In this document: one piece after another, positions 23,153-36,800 of the stretch
How positions within the stretch are numbered: position 1 is the stretch's first letter
How the letters are laid out: each line of letters opens with the position of its first letter
Assembly: GCF_002443255.2 (NCBI RefSeq)
Contig: NW_019211459.1
Location: 5,036,075-5,100,074, forward strand
Reading direction: 5' to 3'
DNA: 64,000 nt
Source of the DNA: Varroa destructor
Taxonomy: Eukaryota; Arthropoda; Arachnida; Mesostigmata; Varroidae
Notes under the pieces: model-generated
What the model was told of the DNA's origin: nothing
The model's database searches: none
The model's input: the letters and a program-made list of their open reading frames with translations, nothing else
Position numbers and translations under genes: made by a program

Positions 23153-24123
23153 CTGAAGCAACGCGAAACGAGCGATAAGCATAGCAAAACCAATTAAACA
23201 TACTATGATCATAATGATAGTAATAGGGAAGAAAGGAGCAGGGCCAGTCGAAATCGGTCGACAAGTGCACGAGAGAGCCACGGAAATCTAGAAAAAAATA
23301 ATCAATCGCCGGGGCGAAGCGTACTGGAAACCTCCAATTCGGGACATTCGTGACCAGCATCTAGCCTTCTTTATCCCGTAGCATAAAGTTGATTCGTACG
23401 CTTGCTGTTGTATATGCTAACTTATGTTGTTATCATCTCCTTTCAAGTTGTCCCTCATACCATAGCTACCTTTAAGTTTCAATCATGTAGCTAGTATCGT
23501 TGCCACATTGTAGTAAGCGGTAATCGACTGTTGCTATTGATGCGACTCGTCGCTACATTAACTGACATGCAGTAATATCTTGCCAACTCGACGTTCATTA
23601 TCATTAACGATTGTCGGCTGAAAGAATTAATACATCCATTTAGAAGATGCCCATGGCCGACCCTAACCTAAAACGGTATTGGTCAAGGGCTAGATCACAA
23701 GGCTATTATGCAGGCCGTACGAGTTTTAACGGAAACAACAAGCGGGAATCGTACAAGACATTGCGCAAACCCACTAATCGTAGACATAACGTACCTCAAG
23801 CAATCGATACCGCATCTGGGTTATGTTAAATTGCAGGACCGCAATAATAGTTTTTCGTAAATGCTCCGCCGGCCTAATATATGTTTGATCACTATTATCT
23901 GTATCTGTTTCCAGCGTTTACAATGCATTGTGGTACTTGTGACACGAACCGTGTGGTACATGACTAACAGGGTAACAAAAAACGTAAACTCGCCTGAAGA
24001 AAAACGATACTGGGGAAACAGAACGGAAACTAAATGATCTGTGTTTATTGCGCTTGCATGCCTTAACTGTGGGTTTTATAACAGCATTGAACTGTTTTGA
24101 TACTTTATTCAAATTCAACTGAC

Positions 24124-24233
24124 CTGTTTTCGTCTGGAAGCTTCTCCTGTATGGCGGCCATTCTGACGGATTCGACCTTGATCTCTGCTTCTACAGTTTC
24201 CAGCTTCTCAAGAAATTCGTGTCCTGCAGACAT
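24124..24233 (-). CDS. DLGAP-like gene, most upstream recognised exon
   Basis: An acceptor (TTTCCATAG) is followed directly by ATG. The exon runs 36 codons plus two bases to the donor AACAG|GTCAGT. It encodes MSAGHEFLEKLETVEAEI...AAIQEKLPDEN, the first amphipathic helix of the GKAP domain (F-x-x-L-x-x-E in HURP). The good acceptor implies at least one more 5' exon. The ATG could be internal, or could start a short 217-residue form if the upstream exon is untranslated. Family members usually have a long, poorly conserved N-terminal region, which I could not locate. Confidence 0.8.
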
Positions 24234-24699
24234 CTATGGAAACAAATGTCGTATGCTAGTTTCGTCGCGTTATCTGATTACGCTGCCGCGTGTCCATTTG
24301 GAAGTGATAACTTATTAAAGTTATTATCTAATTTATGTTTACCGCATGCGGCTGTGGCAAAGCATTCGCTTATTTGTAGTCCCGTGTTCTTAAATACGCT
24401 ATTGAATTATGGCACTGCATGATTATTAAGTTCATGTGGTCAACTTCATTTGGTCAACGATATAATATTCCGAATAATTCTAGACAATAATGTCGAAAAT
24501 GTAGGAAGCATCGATTGATTGTCTGATCGACTGATTGTTTGTTTCAGAAACTTTCAACAAAGATGTTCTCTACTGGTTTGCAATTTACAGATCCCAGCGG
24601 GGATGCATGATTTCATTCCATACACACAATTTGATTCCATACGGATCAAACACAAACTACAGGTATCCGGAGCGCTTCTGATATTGTACTGATACACAC

Positions 24700-24702
<3 letters not shown>

Positions 24703-24746
<44 letters not shown>
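24703..24746. repeat. (TA)22 microsatellite
   Basis: An uninterrupted 44-nt TA run. It lies between the last confident DLGAP exon and a candidate upstream microexon. Confidence 0.95.
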
Positions 24747-24749
<3 letters not shown>

Positions 24750-24969
24750 ACTGATATATTGGGCATGCAGAAAAGAAACTAATGACAAATACGGCATGCT
24801 GCTTAGATCTTTGTTGCAGAGGCAGCCTAAGATACATCTGAATCTTTAATGTCGTAGATGGCTTTACGGGTTATAGTTTGCTATTTCAACTGAAACATCC
24901 TTTCTTCTTGTTGGTGTCATATCTATAAAAAATAAGCCTATCCTTCTAGTACACTGGTGCTTCTCTTAC

Positions 24970-25002
24970 AGTTGTAGATATATTGCTACATGATATTTTT
25001 TC
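24970..25002 (-). CDS. Possible 11-codon microexon upstream of the DLGAP-like exons
   Basis: A 33-nt segment is bounded by an acceptor (CTGTTTTAG) and a good donor (ACT|GTAAGA). It is open in phase 0 (EKISCSNISTT), the phase needed to join the exon at 24233. Short segments with such bounds occur by chance, so this is only a candidate. Confidence 0.18.
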
Positions 25003-27558
25003 CTAAAACAGCGACATTTATACCAAAAATTTATATTTAAAAAATGTAATCTGAATACTTTCGACAGTGAGGACGCGACTTATAGTCTGAAACTATCACC
25101 GTTCTATTAAAGGTAATTAGCTTTTCACAGAAGTATCATTATTCCTGCGTCAACTGCATCTTGGCAAGCATATTAAAAAAACTTGTCCAGCAATAGCATT
25201 TCCGCAGCGCACTTGAAGACGGCACTAATTATAAACCCAGCATGATCGCGAGGTCAGACGTAATCAGCGCGGCGGAAAGACAAGTTTCATTTATTAGTTA
25301 GGTCCTATTTTGGCGTCCTTGTTTACAAGATTGCTTGCCCTAGTTGTGCTTATACATGTAAGCGAAGTTAAATTTTGGTGAATAGTAGGCTTACACTGAT
25401 TGCTCACATAACCATTTTCTTTTTTCTCGTCACTATTTATGTCTACCGCGAGTAAAACATCCACTTAATTTAAGGAATAGGAATATTTTTCTAGTCTGAA
25501 CGACAAAAAGGCCATCATTCCGCCAGCCTTCTAAACGGATATGCTATTTACAGCATAGAGTTCAAATGTTGACGTACGGCTTCAGCGTTGCCGTTAGTTG
25601 CACGTACGCTGATACGTTCTTTTTATCTGTACGGCACACGTTTGTACAATTTGCAATGTAACTTTAGTATTGGTAGGTCACTCTGCAAAGCCTATCTCTA
25701 TCGCTTTTTTCTAAAGAGTTGAATAAGTTATTCGTTCATACATATTGTGTAATATATATAGAATAATACCGCCTTCATTAGTTTCAAAAAAAGGACAAAA
25801 AAACGATAATAATAATAATAATAATAGTAAAAGCCTACAGAACAAGCCTATATGAATGAACTTATGGCTACCTATAGTGTTTCGGCCTATTTGATTTTCT
25901 ACTTTTAACTTATCGTTGCCATTCTTTTTGAAATTTTTCAAAACCATCACCACGACTCGACGCCTACCACCGCGTCACTGCCGGGGTAACCGAAATTTAA
26001 TCAGAACGCAAAAGATTGAATATAATGGTCATCATACTATAAATAACATGGCGCAAAACTTTAGTAGTATTCTATCGCTTTTAATCAGAGCATTATCACG
26101 ATATATGCATTTTTAACTGCTAGCTGGGTTAGAACAAACGTACCTACACACGTTGATTTTCGTTACTCCGATAGGATTCGCTCGTTAACATCTAGTTACG
26201 CATGAATTGGTCGGCGCGTTTTCCAACTCGGTTTCGGTCAATGAAAAAAAATCCTTTAGCGCCAGCACAAGGCCCCGATTCGCTGCTTGATTACAAGATG
26301 ACAAAGCCTTACCCACATCCCCTATAGCCGAAAAAAGAAGAGCTTTCGATATATATATATTTTCTTCTTGTTATTGGTCTCCGTTAGGCGATTCATCGTT
26401 ACCGTCATACCAAGTGATGGAGGATCGTCCTTTTTTTGTAAATCAGAAGACATTATTGCAATATCAAGTCAAATTAAAAACATGGAATGATGACTTGAGA
26501 GGCAGGAGAACATTATACACTGGTGTGGACGTGAATCGTAGCTCAATATGGTATAGCGGCACCAAAATTATGCCTCTCAACATGGCGCAGCGACACACAA
26601 CAAAAGCATTAAATTAAGAACGTCTGCATCAAAAATAACTTTATCACATTGATTTAAAACGTCGATACAATCATATCACTTCACAGAGGTAACTGTGAAA
26701 AATACTTTTTATCCTACAGCTGTAGCAAAGGTAGCTCAAAAAAGAGTTACTTCCTTAGAAAAAAAAAAACAATCTCTGTTCGTATAAAACTATTTCTGCC
26801 ATAACAGGCCATTATACTAACTTGATATCTAAACTATTACGACTCATTAATGACGTAGCAGGCTTATTGGGCGCGCATAAAGTTCATATTGAAATAGTGT
26901 AGAAAGAAGTTCACGGAAAAAAATACGAACTATGACTAAAAACCAAAAGAAGGCCTCGCCAGAAGGCCAGTTTTCCAAACTGACCTCGTCTTTCCGCGTC
27001 CTATCCGTAGCATTATTTATAGCTATTTATATGTTCACCCTTGGCTCTGTCTCTTTGAGACGGCTCTTATCTGCGGACTGTTCGCATTTTGCCTATTTTT
27101 TGCTTCTTAAATTACCTCTATCCCTGACCTCGTTCGTTGAGTTGGACATTAAAACCGAAAATTGGCAAAATGAGAAAAGATGCCCAACCAACGACAACAA
27201 GTTTTTTTGGTTTAAACAATTTACTTTTGTTTAGATGTAGAAAATGTGTTCGATGTTTTTTCTGTTTTCTTATTTTGTCTCGTCGTTTTCCACCTCGATC
27301 CGTTATTTTCATCAGCACTGTGAATCCGCTCAATACGCAGTTCTTACTCATCTCCAGCCGTTCAGTCCACTTTAAAAGACGTCTCAAGTTGAGTAGAACC
27401 AAAAGGCGAATCGAGGGATTTTTTCGCAAGCTACTTACTCTATCTATTTATTTATCTAGCAATGTTCGTTGCGCATCCATCAATTCTGGGTCATACGCCC
27501 ATAGACACGACGGCGGTGCCCGGGTTCACAGGGGGATAATAGCGGGATCTTCTGTTAG

Positions 27559-27750
27559 AAGGCTGGCCGGACAAAGAAGAAAGCACTTTTGTCAGTCGGG
27601 AAATTTTGCACCAAGTGGCGATGGCAAGCAGTTTTGGCTATTGCCATCTTTTGGGTCCACTTTGTACCGACCGGTATAGCTGTTTGGGCTGTGAACGCCA
27701 TTACTATTGGGCTACAGCTGTTTCGGCGGCGGCGGCGCTGGCGGCGCTGA
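27559..27750 (+). CDS. Possible terminal exon with a hydrophobic segment
   Basis: After an acceptor-like TCTTCTGTTAG the frame is open for 63 codons to TGA. It encodes a basic stretch (GRTKKKALL), then KWRWQ, then about 30 hydrophobic residues (AVLAIAIFWVHF...ITIGLQLF) and a closing RRRRRWRR. This is the layout of a membrane anchor with flanking positive charge. No upstream partner exon was found and no family was recognised. A GC-rich patch could give this by chance. Confidence 0.2.
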   Translation, partial: KAGRTKKKALLSVGKFCTKWRWQAVLAIAIFWVHFVPTGIAVWAVNAITIGLQLFRRRRRWRR

Positions 27751-28322
27751 CAACCGGAACTTGATATCATATTTGCCACCAAAGAAAATGGCTGGCTGGC
27801 TGGCGTCAGGATTGACACGAGCAGCAACTGTACTGCAGTCAGTCGGACTGAGACTAACAACTAACGGTTCTCGTTGTTATTGACAACCCGTTTTCAACGG
27901 GACTCCCCTGCCGCTGCCTAAATCTCACAGCAGACTGCATACATGAACAAGTGCTGCGTTCGTATCGCAAGACGAATTATCATCGTATGCTGCTGTTGGA
28001 GAAAATAGAAAAACGAACCAAGTCTAGGCAGTTTCTGTCGCTACAACTGCTGCTCTTGCAGAGCAAAAAAGTGACGCGTCGGTAAACAAATGAGTCGACT
28101 TCAGCCGTGGCCTGGTAAGGTTCGAACTGTCCCATAGAAAAAGAACCTTTGCGTTCAGCTTCGGCAGTGAACAATAATGGGATAATATAGCAGATTGCTT
28201 CGGGAATAAGCAGTGCTCGCAATCGGGAGAGTTCTGCTTATGCTGTTATAGCTAGAGCTGTCGACACACTGCTGATGGCTGGCCAGCTCACACGGTGGCA
28301 CGGTGGGCGACAATTGGCTTAC

Positions 28323-28546
28323 AAAGCGTGACCATTCATAATTGAAAGTTCGATGACGCGCCGAGACACGACTTTGTCAATGATCGTCAGAAGAGCTCCT
28401 TTGCCGTTGGTGATGAAAAAGGTGACGTTGCACTCAGGCCCAACAAACTGATCGACGCTAGCAAAAGAGAAACAGGTTTTTTTCCTGTCGATGCCGCCAT
28501 CGTTGGCACCTAGGAAGACGATTGCTGGCCGAATAGTTTCTGACAA
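28323..28546 (-). CDS. Possible internal exon, unknown family
   Basis: A frame of about 74 codons (RPAIVFLGANDGG...VGPECNVTFFITNGKG...) has mostly C/G-ended codons and ends at a good donor-like TT|GTAAGC. An acceptor-like AG (CTTGTCAG) lies just inside its start. The next open stretch downstream on this strand (27980-28222, with LLCKSSSCSDRNC) is not in a matching phase. The link is therefore unproven and function unknown. Confidence 0.2.
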
Positions 28547-28716
28547 GATCTATACAAATTGACGTTTTAGAGTTGATACTGTGCTACTATTGGAAAGCAG
28601 CTAAGCGTAAACCATAAGGGATCACACAAGGGATCATTGGCATTGTAATAATTCTTGGGACAAATTGACAATAGTTTAACACCATTTGGGACAAAAACAC
28701 GCATCGCAGGTGTACA

Positions 28717-28721
<5 letters not shown>

Positions 28722-28749
<28 letters not shown>
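28722..28749. repeat. (TA)14 microsatellite
   Basis: An uninterrupted 28-nt TA run. Confidence 0.95.
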
Positions 28750-28753
<4 letters not shown>

Positions 28754-31700
28754 CAAATACACAAAATCGTCGTAGTTGACATGGTAATAGTGATTGTGTG
28801 GAACACATCTATGATCGTGTTCAAAAAAAGCTCAAGGGGACTGACTTAAATGGCCACTGGCAGTGTCATCACTATTACCGAGATATCGGCGGAAAGGTAA
28901 ACAAGGAAAAACAGGTTATTCGTCGATAACCACACGGGTTTAAGCAGATTTAAGGTAGAGAACTTCCTTAGATAATTTATTGATGAGTATCTATCTATAG
29001 TCCTACTGCTAGATATCGGAAACAATCTGAGAGCTTGGCCGACTTGAAGACTTTTCCTACAGATGAATTCGCAGATAGTTCCGCCTTTACGGAACGGTGT
29101 TCGTCTAGGGTAGCGTCATTCTTATCTCTGAAGCAATTTCCGAATACGAACGAGATGCGAGATTAAGACCGAACGCAACATTCCAATGGTCATAAGGGAT
29201 CCATAGAGAAAATACTAGTCTATAGGGTAGTTAAGCAAATATATTGATAGAACAGTCTTGGCATAGGTGAAAAGTATGTAAATTCATTCTAACGCGAAAA
29301 TGACAATGTACGTTTGTAAGGAAAATGACACACTACCAAACAAAGGCGATCAATTTTGATAGGTCCTTGAAGATAAAGCTATATAGTAACGTCAAAATAG
29401 CACAAAATAGACAAAATACAGATACATTAAATATGATATCAATTGAAACAATATCTGCAACAAGCTATTCCGTCAATAGGCTATTTGTATTGTTGAAGAT
29501 TTTTGAGCGATTTCAACTGCAAAGCGTCGTTGTGACCGAGAAAAAAACCATCGGGCCTGACTTTATCTATTTCGAATCGCTTCTGCAGGAACAAAAGCTG
29601 CCTGGAAACATGTTTAGGTCATTGAGGTAATGCCTTATGGCCGTCTATCTTTGGACGCCAATAATTTTTATATTCCTCTGTACAAACACTATTTGCTAAC
29701 TGGCAAAAAAGAACTACAAGTTCTTCGTTGTTTGGTTTAAACACGTGACTCTAATTCGGCTGACTAAATCGAAATTTTTTTGCCCAAGTGTACAACAGAA
29801 GAACTTTCTACTATGACATCATTGTTAGCTGTATATGATTCGCCCTAAGCAATAAGCAAGACACACACCTAGCAATCGTTTTCTTTCTAACCAATATCAA
29901 TGAAAAATACACAGTATGTTTATGTTATGACTTTTTTTTTTTTTTTTTAGGAGTATAGAAATATCCAATTCTAGCACTTCGAGGTAAATTACTATAACAA
30001 CACTGACGCAGCAGACGGAAAATCTATCGGATCTGATTCATAGCGTGCAAAAACAATCTGAGAACTCCCAGCTACTAGGTGATACAAGCAGCAATGATGG
30101 CAATCGATCATGTGTAGAGGTGGTCTGAATCTTCACTACCAGGCCACTCGACTGAGTTGCAGTTAATGTATGTAGAAATATCATCTTCGGATGCCGAACG
30201 TATGTGTATTTTGTTGCATTGTCAACAACTATACGTTTTTTTTGAGTACATCAATAGGTAGTATTCCGCATGCGAGCTGACATCCACTGATTGTGGCCCG
30301 GCACAATCTTCTATGTATGTAGGTTAACAGAACGAGACCTGGAAGTCTGTAGGCGGATGACTGTGATAAAATGGTGCCATAGCCAAGCAATTAATCAACA
30401 ACATTGGCGGCCTATAATGGTATCTTCATTTCAATTCAAATAATGTCCTAAGTACCGCTTCTTCGTCAATCGTGACGAACGTCATCACAAAGATCTTCAC
30501 ATAAAACACAAACTACAATACACACACGTACGTATATATATAGAGAGCACGTATAAATAACGGTATGCTGTGAGTGATTAGATTTCGGTTAGAATGAAAA
30601 AAAAAATGACTGTAGAAGTAATGTTATCGAGTAAGATCACGAAACAACGTATAATGTCACGATAATATCATATAGGAATAACATTAATCAGTTGTTTTTG
30701 GTTGCGGCATCTGAATCGTACTATAATCGTTAATCTTCACGTCAGGCTTAAAGCGTGTTATCGTTGTTGCCCACGAAACTTGCGACGGTATTATCGGTCC
30801 CTTTAGAAATCTGATTCTGCGCTGTGATCGGACATATTTTCAAATAAGACAACGTTCGGTGTATTCTTTATGTATGCCTTAGCATCCTAGCCATGTGCAT
30901 GCTCTGATATTGAAATAATCGTTAAAGTTGATCGGTCTTCATGGCTGCAGCGCGAACGTGAACATAAACTTTTTGATTTTCTATATGTATACACATACGT
31001 GTATATACGCTCGCACGGTAGACGTATCATGCTTATTGTTAGCCGCTATAGCCATCAGTGACTCGTCATTCTCCAAAGAACTGCTAAGACAGTTTTAAAG
31101 GAATAAGCGTCTCGATACCTCACAGTATATAGTACAATTAATGATTAAGGCGTTGCAAATGAATTTACCTTTGCTTCGAAACGTGTTATCTCGTTAACTA
31201 TCACTTTAGTGCTACTGCGAGTGCGGACTACATGCGTGTATTACGGGGACGCGAAGGTGCGAGGTAATGTAGGGCAGGTAATGCCACCCCGAACAATGCG
31301 CGACGGCCAATATTTGAGCTTAATCGATCACTTGTTCTCTGGTCTTGCTACTGCGACCCTTCCAGACCTGCTGCGGGCGCCTTCTACCTTCGCTCCAGCC
31401 GACCGACGCTTGACTGAGATAGATCATAACAGCCGCAGCAGAGATCCGAAAAAGAGGGTTCTTGTCAGGGCCTTTCGTCGTGCCGACTAACTACACCAAA
31501 CCCCAACGGCAATAAAAAGATTATCGATGAATGGCGACGCGACGATCTCTTCTACTGGCTCCGCGTTCGAAACCAAAGCTCAGATGGAGTTGTGCAATAG
31601 TGCGTGATAGCAGCGTGGAAAAATTTTAGTGTACCATTGATCTAGTGTAGCCATTTCGCAGCAGACTCTAGCAAAAAGCCAGTTTAGCTCATACGACTAC

Positions 31701-33479
31701 TCGATAGCGCCAACTGCTCCTACTGCGTTTCTTACTTCTTAAGTGTTTCTATGTTGTGCGTTCTCCCATTGTTTTGTTGCTGATCACTGCTCTCGCTTTT
31801 GTTTCCCTTCGTTTTCCCCCGTTCGATCTTTACGATTAGAGTAAGTACCTTTCTCGAAAGTTGTTCCCCGGCACTACTCGCGCTTCCAGTCGTCTCCGAG
31901 ATGGCAACGCTCTCACGACTTAAGCACCACAGTAGCATCGTTTTAGTCGAGAATGATGTCAACGATGCCTTGGGGTCCCAAATGTGTCTTCTAGGCCATT
32001 CGTTGCTGGCCCGACGTTTCGGGCCGGCCAGGATGTGAGCGTCCCGAAGGAGCGAGATAGATAAAGCTGCATAAGAACGACACATGTAATATCACAACTC
32101 GTTGATTAGGCGAGCTGAATTTGCTCAGTTGCGTTTTTTTTCCCTTTCGCTGACCTACCACAATCACGACCCAGCGCCGGCGTGAAGCGTAGTCAAAAAA
32201 GAAGCGCAGATAAATCAAACAAATTGACTAACTGTACACGTTTCAGCTGTTATAACAACGGCACGTAAACAATTCAAAAACGTTACTAAAAATACGAAAG
32301 GCTAAGTGGTAAACGATGTAGCAGGAGTTCGTACCGCGGTGAAAACGTCGGTGGACAAGACAACCATTGTCGACGAAATGACAAAAATGTCTTTTTTTTT
32401 TATTGGTCTCAATGACCCCTTCTGCATTCGTACAACAGCAGCATCGCTAAACTATGACAACATGAAATCAACCAAGTGAAAATGTCTCGGGGCAGGTAAC
32501 TTGCTACCTCTAGCCACCACCTCGCAGAAGTTCTCTGCTATTCCTGTATTTAATATATATTTTATAGCCGCTCTTTGAGGCTTGTCGATTATGCTTGTCC
32601 TAATCGAGTTATTATGAATCTGAACTTACTTGACACCTTTTGCATTGGCTATCTACGCCAGACATGCGGTGCTTATATTTAGTAGTGTACATAAAGTCGC
32701 TCTAATTACTAGTATCTACCATTAGTGTTGATTAACGACGCTTTACTTTCAAGCACCACATGTTTGTTACGGACACTCTTCTTACACACTGTGAAAACCC
32801 TGTGTGTTCTACCAGCTCTTTGCGGAAAGCACTACGTGTCCTCTTAATAATAGTAATAACATTGTAATAATAACAGTGCTAGTAATAAGATTGATTATTC
32901 TAGTCCATACAAATCTGCATATTTAAGTAAAACTTATATTAGTTATATAGGATTTAGTTTAACACTCAACTGTATGTCGCTATAGCGCGGCAACGGTACA
33001 ACGAGAGAGAACTGTCAAATTAACTATAAATCTCGTCTTCGAACACGTATGAACTGAATACGGTTCGTTTCCACGCTCTAGTCTGAATGAAGATGCTGAC
33101 TAACGACAAAAACACCGCACTCGGAGACACTTGCAGAAATAAATTCGTAATGTTGATTTCATTTGATAACGATTCAAAGTTCACAGAGTTCCCGCGCGCA
33201 AAATTTGCTCTGTCAACTGGCACAGGACACTACACCAACTTTAAGATAAACATGGGCAACTGTCTTATGACGGAACCTTCTGCCAACTATTGATACGCAC
33301 TCGAAAAAGTAACTTACAGCCAATCAACAACTACTAGCCACTACCAGCACATTTCTGCTCTGCGGACAGCTGGCTATCACCGTTTTTAGAAGCCGCAAAC
33401 GCCTGTTGTGGCAGCACTAGTCATCCAACGATATTGAGCTGCTTGCTGTATAGAGCCGATTTAAATAGTTGGCGCCTGA

Positions 33480-33870
33480 CACACGACCCCGTCAATTCTA
33501 CAACAGCGGCACAGATCGAAGACTAACCAACTGCCTGCTCGCCCCTGTTTGCTGGCCCTAGCGGTAAGTTCACCGTGATGATCTTAGCCAATAGCTACCC
33601 CGGTCGAGCCCCGTCCCTACTCTGCCGCCAACGGTGAGTCTTTTGCGAACGTCTCACAGAGGGCGCCACAGCTAGATGACGTAGACGGACCGCGCGCCAT
33701 GATTTGAACCAAGAGGTAGAATGGCAAGGGATGGTTCTTGAACGAGCAACGCCCCCTGCTACCAGTCAACAGCCGGGTTTAAACTTCTGCGCACAAGATT
33801 GTGCTACAGGGTTGTATATAAACGTTGCGTTTTTGCGCTCCGGGTCCAAAGTCTTGATTTATCGGTGAGA
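33480..33870 (+). promoter_or_regulatory. Promoter-like, GC-richer patch with a TATA box and consensus splice donors
   Basis: A stretch richer in G+C than its surroundings contains TATATAAA at 33815-33822. It also has three strong plus-strand donors, each after CG: GTAAGT at 33564, GTGAGT at 33634 and GTGAGA at 33865. Two G-rich motifs resemble CTCF-type sites (33658-33671 and 33750-33765). A cluster of good donors without an open frame is what untranslated first exons look like. No downstream gene could be matched. A short ATG frame (MKEGDDTDALAVQEPASG, from 33912) follows. Confidence 0.3.
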
Positions 33871-36800
33871 ATAGCTTTGGGCGATTGTAAGGGAACGCCG
33901 TATTCGCAGAAATGAAGGAAGGAGACGACACTGATGCGCTGGCTGTTCAAGAACCTGCGTCAGGTGTAATGCCGTTTTGAACATAGGCGGGCATAGAGAC
34001 ATTAGAAGAAGACGGAAGTATCCAGGTACGTGACGAATTTCAGAAAAAGGGGAAGGGAGTGACCAGGTCCTACCATAGTCAAAGTGGGATATTGTTGAAT
34101 AAAGCGAAGTTCGAGGAACTCTGCTGTGTCACGCGAGCGTACCCACCTAACGCATTACTATAGCTTACCTATATTCCCATATAGGCTTACACAAGCAGAG
34201 CCGTGGAAGCTGTCGTCACATTCGTAATTTCCCTGAAGTATAGAAACCGATATGCAAATGTTGAACTTTATTTGTATTTATTTGTAATGAATAATGCCGA
34301 ACCTTTGAAATACAGCTTCCACAACAGCAAGTATCTTGAATGATTTCTTTGGATCTTATACTAACATTGCCAGTACGATTGACGGCAATCGTGTAAGTGT
34401 ACTTTACATATCCGTGTGACTTTCATATCGTGAACTAATAACATGAATATATTTCGATTTATTTGATTAGCCAAAAAATTTTAACGTATATTTCGTCAAG
34501 CAGCCATCAAAATGACAAAACGCAAACAAAAAAATCAACAAAACAAAAAAGACAAAGGGGTATATGATAGTCCTTGCTGAATGCGATACCATAGGATTGC
34601 ACAGTTAAAAAAACGTGATAAACGTTGGATCAACGGTGACAAGCATATATCAGGGAAGGTACGCGTACTATGTTGTAAGACGGCTAAAAGGTCTATTAAA
34701 TACGTGCTGGCACAGGGTCCGTAGCACATAGACTCAACGGTAAACCACAGAGCATGTCATATTGGCAACCGTCTCTCTATTTGGTAAAGTTTTTATAAAC
34801 GTTAAAACTGTTCCAACCACAGTGGCCACGTTGAATATATTGTAGTGTACCAATGAAATAAATTCGAGAAACTTTCCCCAAATTTTATGGAAACACTTAC
34901 ATGAAGCCCAAAATTATGCCGCTGAAACGTCCCGTGACGATCGACTTCCTTGCGTATGAAAATAAACTGTATGCTTGAATATGTGATAAGTATAGTGACT
35001 ATATCCCATTTAAATCAGCTATGTGTTTTAATCGTAGAACTTCGTGAAATCCGGTAACTTTATGCGAACTTATTTAACAAATCGTCAAATTTAGGTTTCC
35101 GTAAATGTTTTGTGGATTTTTTTTCAAATAAACATTGTCAGGTATAGTAATTGAGCATGAGCTTGTGACACAACGACTCTGATACACTTTTCTGTTACGT
35201 ACCTGCAGTAGTACCGGCTTCTGCCACTAGCAATATTGTATTTGATGAATATTCGTAAAGCTAAACGAGTGTTTCGTAGACGTCCTTCCCTTAAAAATGA
35301 GCTGATACAAAAGAACTTAAGCCCAAAAACGTTGGTTTGCAAATATTAGATTTTGGTACTCTTAGACATAAACCGGGTGTCGTAATGCCCAGTTTGAGGA
35401 GCTGAAATGGTCCGTTCGGGGAGGGTACGTGTTGATATTTCGCTCAATCGTTGGGAACCTTTTCTTCAAGAGACGGGAACGGTAATATAATAGAAAGGTG
35501 CTTGAAGCATATAAAATTAAAGCTCTACAGAATGGTCAGAATGTGCGATATGGAGCCGTTCGACGGTAACAAACAGGTATTGGGGACATGGCCGTAAATG
35601 ATGATCTTCCGCTTGAAAGGTCACTGAAATTTCATCCATTATCTGTCTCAGTTGAGCACCAATAAACTACACAAAATTAAAATGTCAGTGATGAGTTTGG
35701 TAGTTTAGCATTACAGCGTATTCTAGATACGCTTAACGAAAAAAGCTAGGTGAGATCGATTCTCGAAACCTATTTATTTGTCACAGCCTGTAAAATGCTT
35801 ATAAACTATATAACAAAAAGCCGGCAATGTTTTCAGAGTACTTGATTTGATACTGTTCCCTTCCGGATCCCTTAGTTCGACACAAATAGCCTATATCGAA
35901 TTGTACTATATCAGTTAAGATATTAAACGTTAAGGCTGTCCAAAGTATAAAGTATGGCTACCGTAGACGAACTCTACTTCGATCAAATTCGCGCCGTGAT
36001 CTCGGTTTATATCGAAAATAACCAGACAACTTATCCATAAGAGAAAGCACGCATAATTTGTATATCATAACTATCTATATCCTTTATTTAGGTGTAAATG
36101 TACCACTCTATGGCACAGTTTACTTGATGGCATTGTAAGCGGACCTAAAATTCGACTCATCTTAATGGAAATGCATAATAGTTCATCATCGTTAATAACG
36201 CCTTTGCAACCTTTCCACAAGCTATAGGAAGCAATGTGTTCATCTGCCAGTAATCTCCCATCTTTTCTGTACGTAATAGGACTCAACGGCGTGAAGGAAA
36301 CGTGATGTAAAAAATGGGCATGCTCGAGAAGAGCTCGCTCCATAGTTTGTCGGCAAATTGTCAAAATTACCATAAAGCGTCTTTTTAGTTGCAAAAATTT
36401 GATCCTTCTTTGCGAAAATATCAGCCGCCCTTATGTGAGAACCTCATATATACAATGATTGGCTCAGTGCCGACAATCATGCGAAGAGACACAGTATCGA
36501 TTAGAGTTCATTGAAAAATTGCTTAGCAAGACGCAAGTATCGCGAACGATGCCTATACTCCATCTGAATTGTACAAATCATGTTAAATAGTACATTTAAC
36601 ATTATTTGTACATCATATTTTTTTATTTTTCAGTTATAAAAAAATACGGGTTTTCTGTGTTCGAAATTTGACCGTGGTACAAGGTGTCAAAAGGGTCTGA
36701 TTCGTTAATAAAAAAAAAAATTCTAAAAAGCTCCCATGCTGATGGCACGCTCAGTGCTGTCACGTTTAGAAATGACGATAGTAATAGTAAGTGTGTAGTA

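Noticed and set aside
31732..32085. 117-codon minus-strand frame with a GTACTT donor
   Set aside because: It could end in the phase needed for the DLGAP-like exons, but the opposite strand also has good splice-like motifs at the same place, and the peptide shows no HURP N-terminal features.
36071..36394. 107-codon minus-strand frame
   Set aside because: It starts at TTG, is chance length and has no convincing splice site or family match.
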